The notes under the pieces were generated by a model. It saw only the letters and a list, made by a program, of their open reading frames with translations. It was not told the DNA's origin and searched no databases. Positions 1-7,758 of a stretch of 12,912 nucleotides of DNA are shown here, in pieces (position 1 is the first letter of the stretch; every line of letters begins with the position of its first letter). The translations under genes and the position numbers were made by a program. This DNA is from CAZPUI01 sp964415525 (lineage in GTDB: Bacteria; Acidobacteriota; Holophagae; Holophagales; Holophagaceae). The stretch spans positions 1 to 12,912 of the forward strand of contig CAYQAS010000117.1 of NCBI GenBank assembly GCA_964415525.1, read 5' to 3'.

Positions 1-1260
1 GTTGCCGCCCTCGCCGGGAACCTCGATTTCGGGCGGCGTGGGGCCCTTGGGTTTGCCGTCCAGCAGCACGGTGGCACGGGCGGGATGGCTCTTCAGCTTC
101 ACCTTGAAGGGCAGCGCCGTGGGCACTGCCACCACCCTGCGTTCATCCCGCGCGGGGGGCCGCTCCAGGGGGGCGAAGCCGGGATGGGAGATGCGGATCG
201 TGCCTGAAAAGGGCGGGATGCGGGCGTCTTCCACCGGCGCGGGCCCAAGGCTGCGCCCACCCGCCACCACCCAGGCGCCCTGGGGCGCGCAGACGACGGT
301 GAGGCGGCGGTGGCTCAACGGCCCCGCCAGCCACAGGCTGGCAAGCAGCAGGGCCGCCGCCCCGCCGACTGCGGGCCAGCCCCAGCGGGGCCACCGAAAA
401 CCGGGCACCGGTGGTCGCACGCCCAGGGGTCGCAGGGCATGGCCCCGGGCTTCGGGACTCAAAGGCAGCGCCTGGATCAGTTCCAGGAGGAAGGCTCTCA
501 GACTCTCGGGGCGCGCCGAAGGCTCGACGTCGAAGGCGTGGGCGAAGACACGCTGCAGGGCCGGATCCTTCAGGCAAGTCAGATCGGGCGTCCCCCCACC
601 GATGGCCTGGAGGGTCGCCGCCACACTGTTGCCCGAGAACGGAACGCGTCCGGCCACCACCTGGAAGGCCATCACCATAAAGGCCCAGCGATCCGAAGCA
701 GCGTTCGGGGGCTCGTTCATCAGGAGTTCCGGGGACGCATAGGCCGGCGTGCACATCAGCCGAGTGGCTTCCTGGGACTCGACAGGCCGGGCGATGCCGA
801 AATCCATGAGCTTGATGCGCCCATCCTTTCCCAGCATGAAATTCCCGGGTTTCACATCCCGGTGGAGCACCCCCGCGGCATGGGCCGCCTCCAGGGCCAG
901 GGCCCCCTGCACGAGCACATCCGCGGCCTCCTCGGTGTCGAGCGGCCCCTCCAGGAGATGTTCCTGCAGCGAGTGGCCCTCCACGTATTCCATGGCCAGG
1001 AAGGGACCGATGCCGGGCTCCTCCCCCACGTCATAGATGCTGACGACGTTGGGGTGCTGGAGCCGGGCCGCCGTCTCCGCCTCACGCCGGAAGCGACTCA
1101 GGGCCTCCTCCTGCGCCTCGGCGCCGCCGGTAACCACCTTGATGGCCACCCCGCGCTTAAGCACGGGATCCTCCGCCAGGTAGACCACACCCATGGCCCC
1201 GCGCCCGAGTTCCCCGAGCACTCGGTAGCGGCCAAGGGTCGCTGGATCTTCGATCGTCAT
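1..1260 (-). CDS. Membrane-anchored Ser/Thr protein kinase with PEGA-like repeats (3' end outside window)
   Basis: Reading leftward from an ATG at 1260-1258, the frame stays open for 420 codons and runs off the window. It is a Hanks-type kinase. Visible parts are a glycine loop (G19-R-G-A-M-G24), the ATP-anchoring lysine in VAIK (K41), the helix-C glutamate in FRRE (E60), the catalytic loop HRDVKPGN (residues 133-140, D135), DFG (153-155), and SPE in place of APE (176-178). The kinase domain covers about residues 10-270. A single membrane segment follows at about 296-315 (AALLLASLWLAGPL). After it come two PEGA-like beta modules, about 320-360 and 385-420, the second with the pattern SHPARATVLLDG...GPTPPE. 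This layout suggests a cytoplasmic kinase with an extracytoplasmic sensing part. The start is 31 bases from the divergent lipB start. No strong Shine-Dalgarno is visible. Substrates are unknown, and no cognate phosphatase is in view. Confidence 0.93.
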   Translation of the reverse strand, partial: MTIEDPATLGRYRVLGELGRGAMGVVYLAEDPVLKRGVAIKVVTGGAEAQEEALSRFRREAETAARLQHPNVVSIYDVGEEPGIGPFLAMEYVEGHSLQEHLLEGPLDTEEAADVLVQGALALEAAHAAGVLHRDVKPGNFMLGKDGRIKLMDFGIARPVESQEATRLMCTPAYASPELLMNEPPNAASDRWAFMVMAFQVVAGRVPFSGNSVAATLQAIGGGTPDLTCLKDPALQRVFAHAFDVEPSARPESLRAFLLELIQALPLSPEARGHALRPLGVRPPVPGFRWPRWGWPAVGGAAALLLASLWLAGPLSHRRLTVVCAPQGAWVVAGGRSLGPAPVEDARIPPFSGTIRISHPGFAPLERPPARDERRVVAVPTALPFKVKLKSHPARATVLLDGKPKGPTPPEIEVPGEGGN

Positions 1261-1291
1261 GCCCACCATTCTGCCTCGTTAAGCTATTCCC

Positions 1292-2416
1292 ATGAGCGCC
1301 ATTGGTTTCACCCACACCCGCCCCGCCCAGATTCGCCGCCTCGGCCACGTGCTGTACGCCTCCGGACTGAGGATGCAGAAGGCCATGGCGGAATACGTCA
1401 AGGATCAGGCGCACCCGGACCAGGTGCTCGTCCTGGAGCACAACCCGGTCTTCACCCTGGGCCGCAACGCCACTCGGGAGGACATCCACGTGGTGGATGA
1501 GTTCCTGGAGGAGCGGGGCGTGGAGGTCCACCCCACGGATCGCGGCGGGCAGGTGACCTACCACGGGCCGGGGCAGATCGTGGCCTACCCCATCTGCAAC
1601 ATGAAGGGCGGACGGGAGGATGTCGGCCGCTTCGTGCGCGGACTGGAAGAGACCATGATCCGCACCGCCGCGGACTATGGCGTCACCGCCTTCCGCATCA
1701 AGGAGTTTCCCGGAGTCTGGGTGGACACGCCCCGCGGTCAGGAGAAGCTCGGGGCCCTGGGCATCCACCTCAGTCGCTGGATCAGCACCCACGGCATCGC
1801 CTTCAACGTGGCGCCCAACCTGGCCCACTTCAAATGGATCACCCCCTGCGGCATCACGGACAAGGGCGTCTGCAGCCTGAAGTCCCTGCTGGGAGACGAG
1901 TGCCCCACCTGGTCCGAGGCCGCGGATCGGCTCCAGAAGCACATGGTCGAGATCATGGGCTTCGAGGTCGCGCCAACGCCGCCCCCCACCCGTAGTGTCT
2001 CTGCCCTGACATGGCGGCGCGGGGTGAACGGCCCCGAGGTGCTCATGATGTTGCGCCAGCCCCGCACGGGCCTCTGGTGGGGCAGCGTCACGGGCCGCCA
2101 GGAGGCCGGCGAGTCCCCAGAACAGACCGCCCATCGGGAGCTTCTGGAGGAGACGGGCCTCCACGGCCGCCTCACGCCCTTGGGCTTCGATCACACCTTC
2201 TGGGTGGATCCCGCAATCCTGAACCTCCCCGAGGGTGAACCGCGGTTCAACACCGAGACCTGCTTCCACATGGAAGTCCCTTTCGCGGCCGAGGTCCGGC
2301 TCGACCTCTCCGAGCACAGCGAATACCGCTGGTGCAGCCTGGAAGAAGCCCTAGGCCTCATGCGCTGGGAAGGCGGCCATGCCACCCTACGCCGGCTGGC
2401 CCAGCTGCTGGCGTGA
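1292..2416 (+). CDS. lipB: LipB octanoyltransferase fused to a C-terminal NUDIX hydrolase domain
   Basis: The 374-residue product joins two enzymes. Residues 1-225 are LipB, which moves octanoyl groups from acyl carrier protein to lipoyl domains, the first step of lipoate synthesis. The family signature RGGQVTYHGPGQ is at 84-95, the catalytic lysine is K152 (EKLGALGIHL), and the catalytic cysteine is C186 (ITPCGITDKG). A short proline-rich linker (APTPPPTRS, 227-235) leads to a NUDIX domain at 236-374. The complete NUDIX box, G-x5-E-x7-R-E-L-L-E-E-T-G-L, is at 268-290. The preceding WWGSVTG and the later FNTETCFHMEVP resemble NudB-type (dihydroneopterin triphosphate/dATP) pyrophosphohydrolases; substrate identity is inference. 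LipB alone is normally 210-240 residues, so the extra domain is an addition, not a misread stop. The ATG at 1292 gives a 14-residue lead before the conserved RRLGHVLYASGLRMQ. No clear Shine-Dalgarno precedes it, so the message may be nearly leaderless. Confidence 0.95.
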   Translation: MSAIGFTHTRPAQIRRLGHVLYASGLRMQKAMAEYVKDQAHPDQVLVLEHNPVFTLGRNATREDIHVVDEFLEERGVEVHPTDRGGQVTYHGPGQIVAYPICNMKGGREDVGRFVRGLEETMIRTAADYGVTAFRIKEFPGVWVDTPRGQEKLGALGIHLSRWISTHGIAFNVAPNLAHFKWITPCGITDKGVCSLKSLLGDECPTWSEAADRLQKHMVEIMGFEVAPTPPPTRSVSALTWRRGVNGPEVLMMLRQPRTGLWWGSVTGRQEAGESPEQTAHRELLEETGLHGRLTPLGFDHTFWVDPAILNLPEGEPRFNTETCFHMEVPFAAEVRLDLSEHSEYRWCSLEEALGLMRWEGGHATLRRLAQLLA

Positions 2417-2758
2417 AGGCCGCTCGTCCGTCTTCCGGTGCCATTCGCAGGGCCGATCCGGCCCATTGACCGATCGCCCCTTGGGGCTTCCGGGACGATT
2501 TCGCACCATCAATCTCGAGGACGCCTTAAACCTTCACCTCGCTTCATGCCTCTTATCAAGAGGCTCGTCATTCCAGATCGGACAGAGTGTCAATCATGTC
2601 TAGGTTTTGGCACAATTCAACGTTTGATGAATTAAGGAATTGCCCTCGACACATGAGGTGTGCAACCTTCATCCTGCCGAGAGGCTAAGCCTGAGCCTCC
2701 TTCCCGTCGTAGTTCCCACGTCATGTAAACGGTTCTTTTGATCTTCTGAGGAGTGGCG
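2417..2758. other. Non-coding spacer between lipB and the TolC-family gene
   Basis: These 342 bases hold no convincing gene; the short ORFs here lack family signatures and ribosome binding sites. The composition is visibly more AT-rich from about 2575 to 2740. A 7-bp perfect hairpin (GCCTCTT, loop ATC, AAGAGGC) lies at 2548-2564 and could help end lipB transcription, but it lacks a T-tract. TTGGCA at 2607-2612 could be a -35 element for the downstream gene, but the matching -10 is poor. The strong GAGGAG at 2748-2753 is the ribosome binding site of the next gene. Confidence 0.6.
2548..2564 (+). terminator. Short hairpin after lipB, possible weak terminator
   Basis: A perfect 7-bp stem (GCCTCTT/AAGAGGC) with a 3-base ATC loop, 132 bases after the lipB stop. 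It is followed by TCGTCATTCC, which is not a proper U-tract, so the terminator reading is weak. It could equally be a structural element in a leader. Confidence 0.3.
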
Positions 2759-4300
2759 ATGGCTTCCACCCGCGTGTTTCCAGCCCTTCTGACCGCCCTG
2801 GTGGCGCTGCCCCTGGCTGCCCAGGGCGCGCCCAAGGCCTTGTCCCTGCAGGAGGCCATTACCACGGCCCTGCAGAACAACCTCCAGGTGGAGATTGCCA
2901 AAGCGAACCGCGAAGGCACGGTGTCCGGCATCCAGAGCGAGCTGGGCTCCTATGACTGGAACCTCAATTCAACTCTGGAGGTCGCCAAGACCAAAACCTC
3001 CAGCTTTGGAATCACGCCCTTCCTCAACACCTACGCCAACGTGGACAGCAAGGTCACGAACACCTCTCGGAGCCTCTCCATCGAGAGCACGAAAGCCTTC
3101 GAGTGGGGTGGCAACCTCAACCTAACCTATACACCGCGCTACAGCAGCGATGTGAGGACCACTCAGCAGACGCTGCTGGACCCGCCCTTCACCGCCTACC
3201 CGGCCAAAACCACCGGCTCTGATACCCCGTATACGGGTCGCTTCAATGCCTCCTACTCTCAGAGCCTGCTCAAGGGTTTCGGACGCGACATCTCGAACAA
3301 CAAGCTGATCATCGCCCGCCGCAATGCGCAGAGCGCCGACCTCACCTTCCAGAAGGCGATCGTGGACCTTGTGGCCAGCATCGAGACCCAGTACTGGGAC
3401 GTGGTCTACAACCTGCGGAATCTGGACAACAAGAAGCTGGCCCTGGATCTGGCCAAGAAGCAGCTGCGCGAGAACAAGATCCGCGTCGAAGTGGGCACCA
3501 TGGCGCCCATCGAGATCGCCTCCGCCGAATCCCAGGTGGCCAGCCGCGAGCAGGAGATCTATCAGGCCGAGGCCGATCTGGCGAACGCCAAGGATGCGCT
3601 GATGAAGGCCCTCTATCCCGCCGGGGAGCGCCCCTCCGACGTGCAACCCACGGATGGCCCCACCCTGGGCCGCGTGCAGCTGACGGAAGAGGCGGCCCAG
3701 AAGATGGCCGCAGAGCGCCGTCTGGAACTGAAGATCACCCGCCTCAGCCTGGACAACGCCAGGTTGGGCGAGACCGTGGCGGCCAACCGCCTCAAACCCC
3801 AGTTGGACGTCAGCCTGAACTACGCCAGTGCCGCCTCCAACCAGAAGTCCCTCGGCGACATCAATTCCGACATCACGGGTAGCAAGAATCCCGGTTACGG
3901 GGCGACGGTCACCTTCGCGGTGCCGATCCAGAACCGCACCGCCAAAGGTGGCCTCTCCAGGGCCCGCGCCGAGGTTCGCGCCAGCGAACTGGGCATGAAG
4001 GACCAGGAACTCGGCATCATGCTCGAGGTCCGCAACACCCTTCGCAGCGTGGAAGCGACCGAGAAGCGCGTGGTCGCCGCCAAAAAGTCCCGCGAGTACA
4101 AGGAACTGGACTTCTCCGCCGAGCAGAAGAAGTTCGAGAACGGCATGAGCACCACCTTTGTCGTGCTCAGCAAGCAGAACGAGCTGGATGCCGCCCGCGC
4201 CAGCGAGCTCCAGTCCCAGATCTCTTATGCCAAGGCCGTCACCGCCTTCGAGAAGGCCGTGGGCAACCTGCTGGATGCGCGCAAGTTGAGCGTGAATTAG
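2759..4300 (+). CDS. TolC-family outer-membrane efflux/secretion protein
   Basis: The 513-residue product begins with a signal peptide (MASTRVFPALLTALVALPLAAQ, probably cut near residue 22-24). It continues with two outer-membrane-efflux (OEP) repeats, about residues 28-215 and 300-510. The repeat opening LSLQEAITTALQNNLQVEIA, the QSLLKGFGRD strand, long alanine/glutamate-rich coiled-coil helices such as SAESQVASREQEIYQAEADL, and the later ELDAARASELQSQISYAKA are typical of the family. Such proteins trimerise into a channel through the outer membrane and across the periplasm. The start is the ATG at 2759, because GAGGAG at 2748-2753 sits 5 bases before it; the in-frame GTG at 2753 would overlap that site. 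No membrane-fusion or inner-membrane pump gene lies beside it, so its partner and substrate are unknown. It ends 14 bases before a strong terminator. Confidence 0.93.
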   Translation: MASTRVFPALLTALVALPLAAQGAPKALSLQEAITTALQNNLQVEIAKANREGTVSGIQSELGSYDWNLNSTLEVAKTKTSSFGITPFLNTYANVDSKVTNTSRSLSIESTKAFEWGGNLNLTYTPRYSSDVRTTQQTLLDPPFTAYPAKTTGSDTPYTGRFNASYSQSLLKGFGRDISNNKLIIARRNAQSADLTFQKAIVDLVASIETQYWDVVYNLRNLDNKKLALDLAKKQLRENKIRVEVGTMAPIEIASAESQVASREQEIYQAEADLANAKDALMKALYPAGERPSDVQPTDGPTLGRVQLTEEAAQKMAAERRLELKITRLSLDNARLGETVAANRLKPQLDVSLNYASAASNQKSLGDINSDITGSKNPGYGATVTFAVPIQNRTAKGGLSRARAEVRASELGMKDQELGIMLEVRNTLRSVEATEKRVVAAKKSREYKELDFSAEQKKFENGMSTTFVVLSKQNELDAARASELQSQISYAKAVTAFEKAVGNLLDARKLSVN

Positions 4301-4314
4301 TCAAGATCCCGATA

Positions 4315-4352
4315 GAAAGCAGAGGGGCCGCAACAGCGGCCCCTCTGCTTTC
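4315..4352. terminator. Strong, probably bidirectional rho-independent terminator
   Basis: A perfect 17-bp stem (4315-4331 pairing with 4336-4352) with an AACA loop. The core GCAGAGGGGCCGC is very GC-rich and the outer bases are A/T-rich (GAAA...TTTC), followed by TT. It lies between the stops of the converging TolC-family gene (4300) and cobU (4373), so it can end both transcripts. Confidence 0.9.
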
Positions 4353-4372
4353 TTGGATGTAGAAACCGCCAC

Positions 4373-4891
4373 TCACCCCTTCAACACCACCGGCAGCCCC
4401 ACCACATAGAGCCGCACCTCATCCGCCTTCGCGGCCGTGAGCTGCCCCAAGGTGCCCGCCAGATCGCGGAAGCGACGGAGGATGGGCTCTCCCGGCACCG
4501 GCGCCCACCCCACTTCGTTTCCCACGATGACGATAGGCCACGGACAGGCGCGGAAGGCCGCCAACTGATCCCTCCAGGCCGCGACGATGGCCTCGTCCGA
4601 CTGCTCCATGCGGCCCGTCATCCAGAGGGTCATACAGTCTAAGACGACGCCGGAAGGCACGGGATCGAGGGCCTGGAGTGCCGCCGCGACATCTTCCACA
4701 GCCTCCAAGGTCCGCCAGGGGGGCCGCTCCGCCCGGTGCCGTCGCAGCCGCTCCGCCATCTCCTCATCGCCCGGATCAGTGCGGTAGCTGGCCGCGTAGA
4801 CGACGTCGGAGCCCCAGGCCTCGGCCAAAGTCACCGCCGCCCGGCTCTTGCCGCTGCGCACCGGTCCCGTGAAGAAATGGATGCGACCCAT
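4373..4891 (-). CDS. cobU: CobU: adenosylcobinamide kinase / GTP:adenosylcobinamide-phosphate guanylyltransferase
   Basis: This 172-residue cytoplasmic enzyme phosphorylates adenosylcobinamide and then loads GMP to give AdoCbi-GDP, the substrate of CobS. Visible signatures are the P-loop GPVRSGKS (9-16) after the family opening RIHFFT; RRHRAERPPWRTLE (50-63), whose H52 matches the histidine that carries GMP in the Salmonella enzyme; DCMTLWMTG (85-93); and NEVGWAPVPGEPILRRFRDL (125-144). The length is normal. The start codon overlaps the cobS stop by one base (TGATG on the minus strand), indicating translational coupling. It is the last gene of the B12 operon and ends 20 bases from the terminator hairpin. 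The frame stays open upstream into cobS, but the overlap and family N-terminus fix this start. Confidence 0.95.
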   Translation of the reverse strand: MGRIHFFTGPVRSGKSRAAVTLAEAWGSDVVYAASYRTDPGDEEMAERLRRHRAERPPWRTLEAVEDVAAALQALDPVPSGVVLDCMTLWMTGRMEQSDEAIVAAWRDQLAAFRACPWPIVIVGNEVGWAPVPGEPILRRFRDLAGTLGQLTAAKADEVRLYVVGLPVVLKG

Positions 4892-5628
4892 CAGGCCCTC
4901 GCAAGGAATGCCAGCAGGATGGCGCTTTCCACGATCTGGGTGCCGGCTCCCAGCAGATCGCCGCTGTGGCCGCCAAGGCGATGGCGGAGGTAGACGATCC
5001 AGAACGCCAGCGCTCCCGCCGCCGCCCCGGCCATCCGCCCCAGCCCCGGCACGCCGAGCTTCCAGGCGGCGGCATGGGCCAGCGCCAGCAACACGGAGGC
5101 ATGGAGGAGGGCCCGCCAGGCGCCGGGGCCGTGGACCTCCTTCGCCAGTCCCTGTCCAATGGGCGGCAGCACCTGCAGGATCACGCTTACAGACCAGCGC
5201 CCCCACACCATCACCAGGGGCAGCACCACCAGCGCGCGGTCGTCCAGTTCCGCCAGGGCCACCCAGCGCAGGGCCAGCAGGCACCAGAGCGCCATGGCGC
5301 CGTAGGCCCCGATGCGGCTGTCCTTCATGATTTCCAGCACCCGTTCCTTGGTCCAGCCACCGCCGAGGCCATCCGTGGCATCCGTGAGACCGTCCTCATG
5401 GAAACCGCCGGTGAGCAGCAGGCCTATGGCAATCGCCACGACCGCAGCCACAGGCGCGGTCCACAGATGACGCCCTGCCCAGTATGCCCCGGCGGTGAGA
5501 AACCCCACCGTGGCCCCCACCAGAGGGAACCACCCCACCGCGGGGGCCAGATCCTCCATTCGAGTCTCGGGCCCCGGCACCGGCAGACGGGTGAGGAAGC
5601 GGAAGGCGGCTACGAGGGAGCGCAGCAT
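4891..5628 (-). CDS. cobS: CobS: adenosylcobinamide-GDP ribazoletransferase (cobalamin synthase)
   Basis: This 245-residue polytopic inner-membrane enzyme joins AdoCbi-GDP to alpha-ribazole or its phosphate, closing the nucleotide loop. Seen in the sequence: the N-terminal AAFRFLTRLPVP, the metal-binding signature TGGFHEDGLTDATDGLGGG (73-91), MKDSRIGAYG (101-110), and the C-terminal GGHSGDLLGAGTQIVE (219-234), which is the family's second conserved motif. Several hydrophobic helices lie between (for example 37-55, 58-74, 112-126 and 175-190). The gene starts 6 bases after the cobT stop and its own stop overlaps cobU, in keeping with one transcript. Confidence 0.96.
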   Translation of the reverse strand: MLRSLVAAFRFLTRLPVPGPETRMEDLAPAVGWFPLVGATVGFLTAGAYWAGRHLWTAPVAAVVAIAIGLLLTGGFHEDGLTDATDGLGGGWTKERVLEIMKDSRIGAYGAMALWCLLALRWVALAELDDRALVVLPLVMVWGRWSVSVILQVLPPIGQGLAKEVHGPGAWRALLHASVLLALAHAAAWKLGVPGLGRMAGAAAGALAFWIVYLRHRLGGHSGDLLGAGTQIVESAILLAFLARA

Positions 5629-5634
5629 GGGAAC

Positions 5635-6672
5635 CTATTGGGCCGTGCTGACGCCGGCCCCGCTGAAGGTCGCCATCTCACGCATGATCGCGCAGGCGCT
5701 GCGCAGCATAGGCACCGCCAAGGCGGCACCGGTGCCTTCACCGAGACGCAGTCCGAAATCCAGCACCGGTTCAATGCCCAACTGCTCCAGCAGCCGCCTC
5801 GCGCCAGGTTCGGCGCTGCGATGGCTCCAGACGAGGAAGGACTTCAGTTTCGGATTCAGCGCCAGAGCCACACATGCGGCGGCACCCGCGATGTAGCCGT
5901 CCACGATCACGACCCAGCCCCGGGACGCGCCCGCCAGCATGGCGCCCGCCATGGCACCGAACTCGGCGCCGCCCACGGCCGCCAGTGCGCCGATGGGGTC
6001 CTGCGGATCGGGCTGATGCAGCGCCAGCACGCGGCGGATCACGTCCAGCTTTCGGCTCAGCGCCTCGCCGTGGACCCCGGTACCAGGTCCGACGGCCTCC
6101 TCCGGCGCAATACCCGCCAGCACGCTCACCAGCAGGGCCGCGATGGCGCTGTTGGCGATGCCCATTTCCCCAAGGCCTAGCAGCGCAAAGGGCCGCTCAG
6201 GAAGAGCATTCACGACATCGATGCCCGCCTGGATGGAGGCCTCCGCCTGTTCCCGGGTCATGGCCGGCCCCGCGAGGGGATCACCCGTCCCGCGCACGAC
6301 GTTGCGGTCCAGCACCCCAGGGTATGGGCAAGGCACCGCGACCCCGGCGTCGATCACCTGGTGGCTGATGCGGTGGGCGCGGCAGAGGGCGTTGATGGCG
6401 GCTCCGCCCGCCGCCATGTTGGCCACCATCTGGGGCGTGACTTCCGGCGGAAACGCGCTCACGCCATGTTTGGCGATGCCGTGATCGCCTCCGAAGGTCA
6501 GCAGGAAGGCATCGGGATCGGCGGGGCGCATGGTGCCGGCAACCCAGGCGAGCTGGATGCCCAAGGTTTCCAGCCGACCCAGGGCGCCCTGGGGTTTGGT
6601 GAGGTCGTCCTGGTGCTCGCAGAGCTGCGGCAGGAGATCGGGATCGAGGGTGGGAAGGATCGGAAGGCGCAT
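5635..6672 (-). CDS. cobT: CobT: nicotinate-nucleotide:benzimidazole phosphoribosyltransferase
   Basis: The 345-residue enzyme makes alpha-ribazole phosphate from nicotinate mononucleotide and a lower-ligand base. Family motifs are LTKPQGALGRLE (24-35), TFGGDHGIAKHGVSAFP (59-75), MAAGGAAINALCR (86-98), GLGEMGIANSA (166-176, E169) and LGEGTGAALAVP (310-321), where E312 corresponds to the catalytic glutamate (E317 in Salmonella). The length is normal. It starts 27 bases after the cobD stop with only a weak ribosome binding site. Because the same operon carries a BzaF-like gene, the base handled here is probably 5-hydroxybenzimidazole or a derivative rather than only 5,6-dimethylbenzimidazole; that is inference. 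Confidence 0.96.
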   Translation of the reverse strand: MRLPILPTLDPDLLPQLCEHQDDLTKPQGALGRLETLGIQLAWVAGTMRPADPDAFLLTFGGDHGIAKHGVSAFPPEVTPQMVANMAAGGAAINALCRAHRISHQVIDAGVAVPCPYPGVLDRNVVRGTGDPLAGPAMTREQAEASIQAGIDVVNALPERPFALLGLGEMGIANSAIAALLVSVLAGIAPEEAVGPGTGVHGEALSRKLDVIRRVLALHQPDPQDPIGALAAVGGAEFGAMAGAMLAGASRGWVVIVDGYIAGAAACVALALNPKLKSFLVWSHRSAEPGARRLLEQLGIEPVLDFGLRLGEGTGAALAVPMLRSACAIMREMATFSGAGVSTAQ

Positions 6673-6699
6673 GTCGGTTCTCGGGGTTGGGGTTTGAGG

Positions 6700-7758
6700 T
6701 TAATGGATGAACGTGAGGGATCGAAGGGCGTTCAGCAGGCGGTCCTGAGCCTTGGGTCCTTTCACCGCGAGACGGAGGTATCCATCGCCGAGACCGGGCC
6801 AGTCCCGGCAGGTGCGAACGAGAATGCCATCCTTACGCAGTTGCTTGGCCCAAGCGGTGCCACAGGGCTCCGGCAAACGAACGAGAAAAAAGGGACCGGC
6901 GCTGGGGAGCACGTGGAGATCAAGGCTCTCCAGGCCCGCACGGAAACGGGATGCGTGAGCGGTGAAGGCCTCCAGGCTCTGGCGTTCGAAGTCGAGATCA
7001 TCCAGGGCGGCTTCCGCCGCCAGGAGGTCCAACTGACCGCAGGGCCAGCCTTCCTGCAGTTCTGTCATCCAGCGGGCGGTGGTGGCGTCTGCGCAAGCAT
7101 GGCCGATGCGCAGGGCAGGCATGGCGTAGAACTTGGTGAGGCTGCGCAGGACAACGGTGCGAGGACGCTCGAGGATGTCCGGCAAGAGACTGGCTTCCGG
7201 CGCATAGTCGGCAAAGGCTTCGTCCACGATGAAGGCCACCTCCCGGTGCCGTCGCATCAGGTCGAGGAGCGGCTGACGGGACAGACACTGTCCAGTGGGG
7301 TTGTGGGGGTTCGTCAGGAGCACCGCGTCCGCGTAGGGAAGCGCGGCCTCGAGCGCCTTCAGGTCCAGCCGCAGGTTCCACATGGACAGCGGGAACAGCT
7401 CCGCTCCACTGACGGCTATGGCCCGCGGCTGCTCCCGAAAACAGGGCATGGGCACCAGCACGCGGCGGGGTGTTAGGGCCCGGAGCGCGAGCAACAGTAG
7501 CGCCGCCCCCCCATGCCCCACCACGAGTTGGTCCGGGCGCACATCCAGGCGCGCCTCCAGTCGGCGGCGCAACCCCAGCGCCTCCGTGTCGGGATAGGCC
7601 GCCAGCAGTTCAGGCGTGGCCTCGCGGAAGACCCGCAGCACACCCTCCGGCGGCCCGAGGGGATTCAGGTTCGCGCTGAAATCCAGGATGTCGCAACTCG
7701 AGAGCCCCAGCTCCCGTGCCGTCTCGTGAACCCGGCCACCATGCAGGGATTCAGCCAT
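6700..7758 (-). CDS. cobD: CobD/CobC-type L-threonine-O-3-phosphate decarboxylase
   Basis: This 352-residue PLP enzyme of the HisC-like fold I family decarboxylates threonine phosphate to (R)-1-aminopropan-2-ol phosphate, the linker added by CbiB. Visible: the opening HGGRVHETARELG (6-18) and DFSANLNPLGPP (26-37) typical of B12-locus members; TNPHNPTGQ (149-157); the ring-contacting D179 in FIVDEAFADY; the Schiff-base lysine K209 in RSLTKFYAMPALRIGH, with R217 for phosphate; and the carboxylate arginine R328 in YLRLAVK. Histidinol-phosphate aminotransferase is the main alternative, but the opening motif and the neighbours favour the decarboxylase. Its start lies inside the end of cbiB (8-base overlap). 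The name follows Salmonella; in Pseudomonas nomenclature cobD denotes cbiB. Confidence 0.93.
   Translation of the reverse strand: MAESLHGGRVHETARELGLSSCDILDFSANLNPLGPPEGVLRVFREATPELLAAYPDTEALGLRRRLEARLDVRPDQLVVGHGGAALLLLALRALTPRRVLVPMPCFREQPRAIAVSGAELFPLSMWNLRLDLKALEAALPYADAVLLTNPHNPTGQCLSRQPLLDLMRRHREVAFIVDEAFADYAPEASLLPDILERPRTVVLRSLTKFYAMPALRIGHACADATTARWMTELQEGWPCGQLDLLAAEAALDDLDFERQSLEAFTAHASRFRAGLESLDLHVLPSAGPFFLVRLPEPCGTAWAKQLRKDGILVRTCRDWPGLGDGYLRLAVKGPKAQDRLLNALRSLTFIH

Noticed and set aside
310..1500. A plus-strand frame crossing the kinase and the lipB start
   Set aside because: It lies antisense to a kinase with all catalytic motifs and out of frame with lipB.
2608..2622. Possible sigma-54 promoter beginning TGGCAC before the TolC-family gene
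   Set aside because: The -12 half should read TTGC at the fixed spacing, but the bases there are AACG, so the match fails.
4891..5284. Upstream extension of cobU to 303 codons
   Set aside because: The extra N-terminus overlaps cobS in another frame and has no conserved motifs; the TGATG overlap and the family start RIHFFTGPVRSGKS set the start at 4891.
4966..6180. A plus-strand open frame of about 400 codons opposite cobS and cobT
   Set aside because: The minus-strand frames carry complete enzyme motifs; the plus-strand product is low-complexity and unrecognisable.
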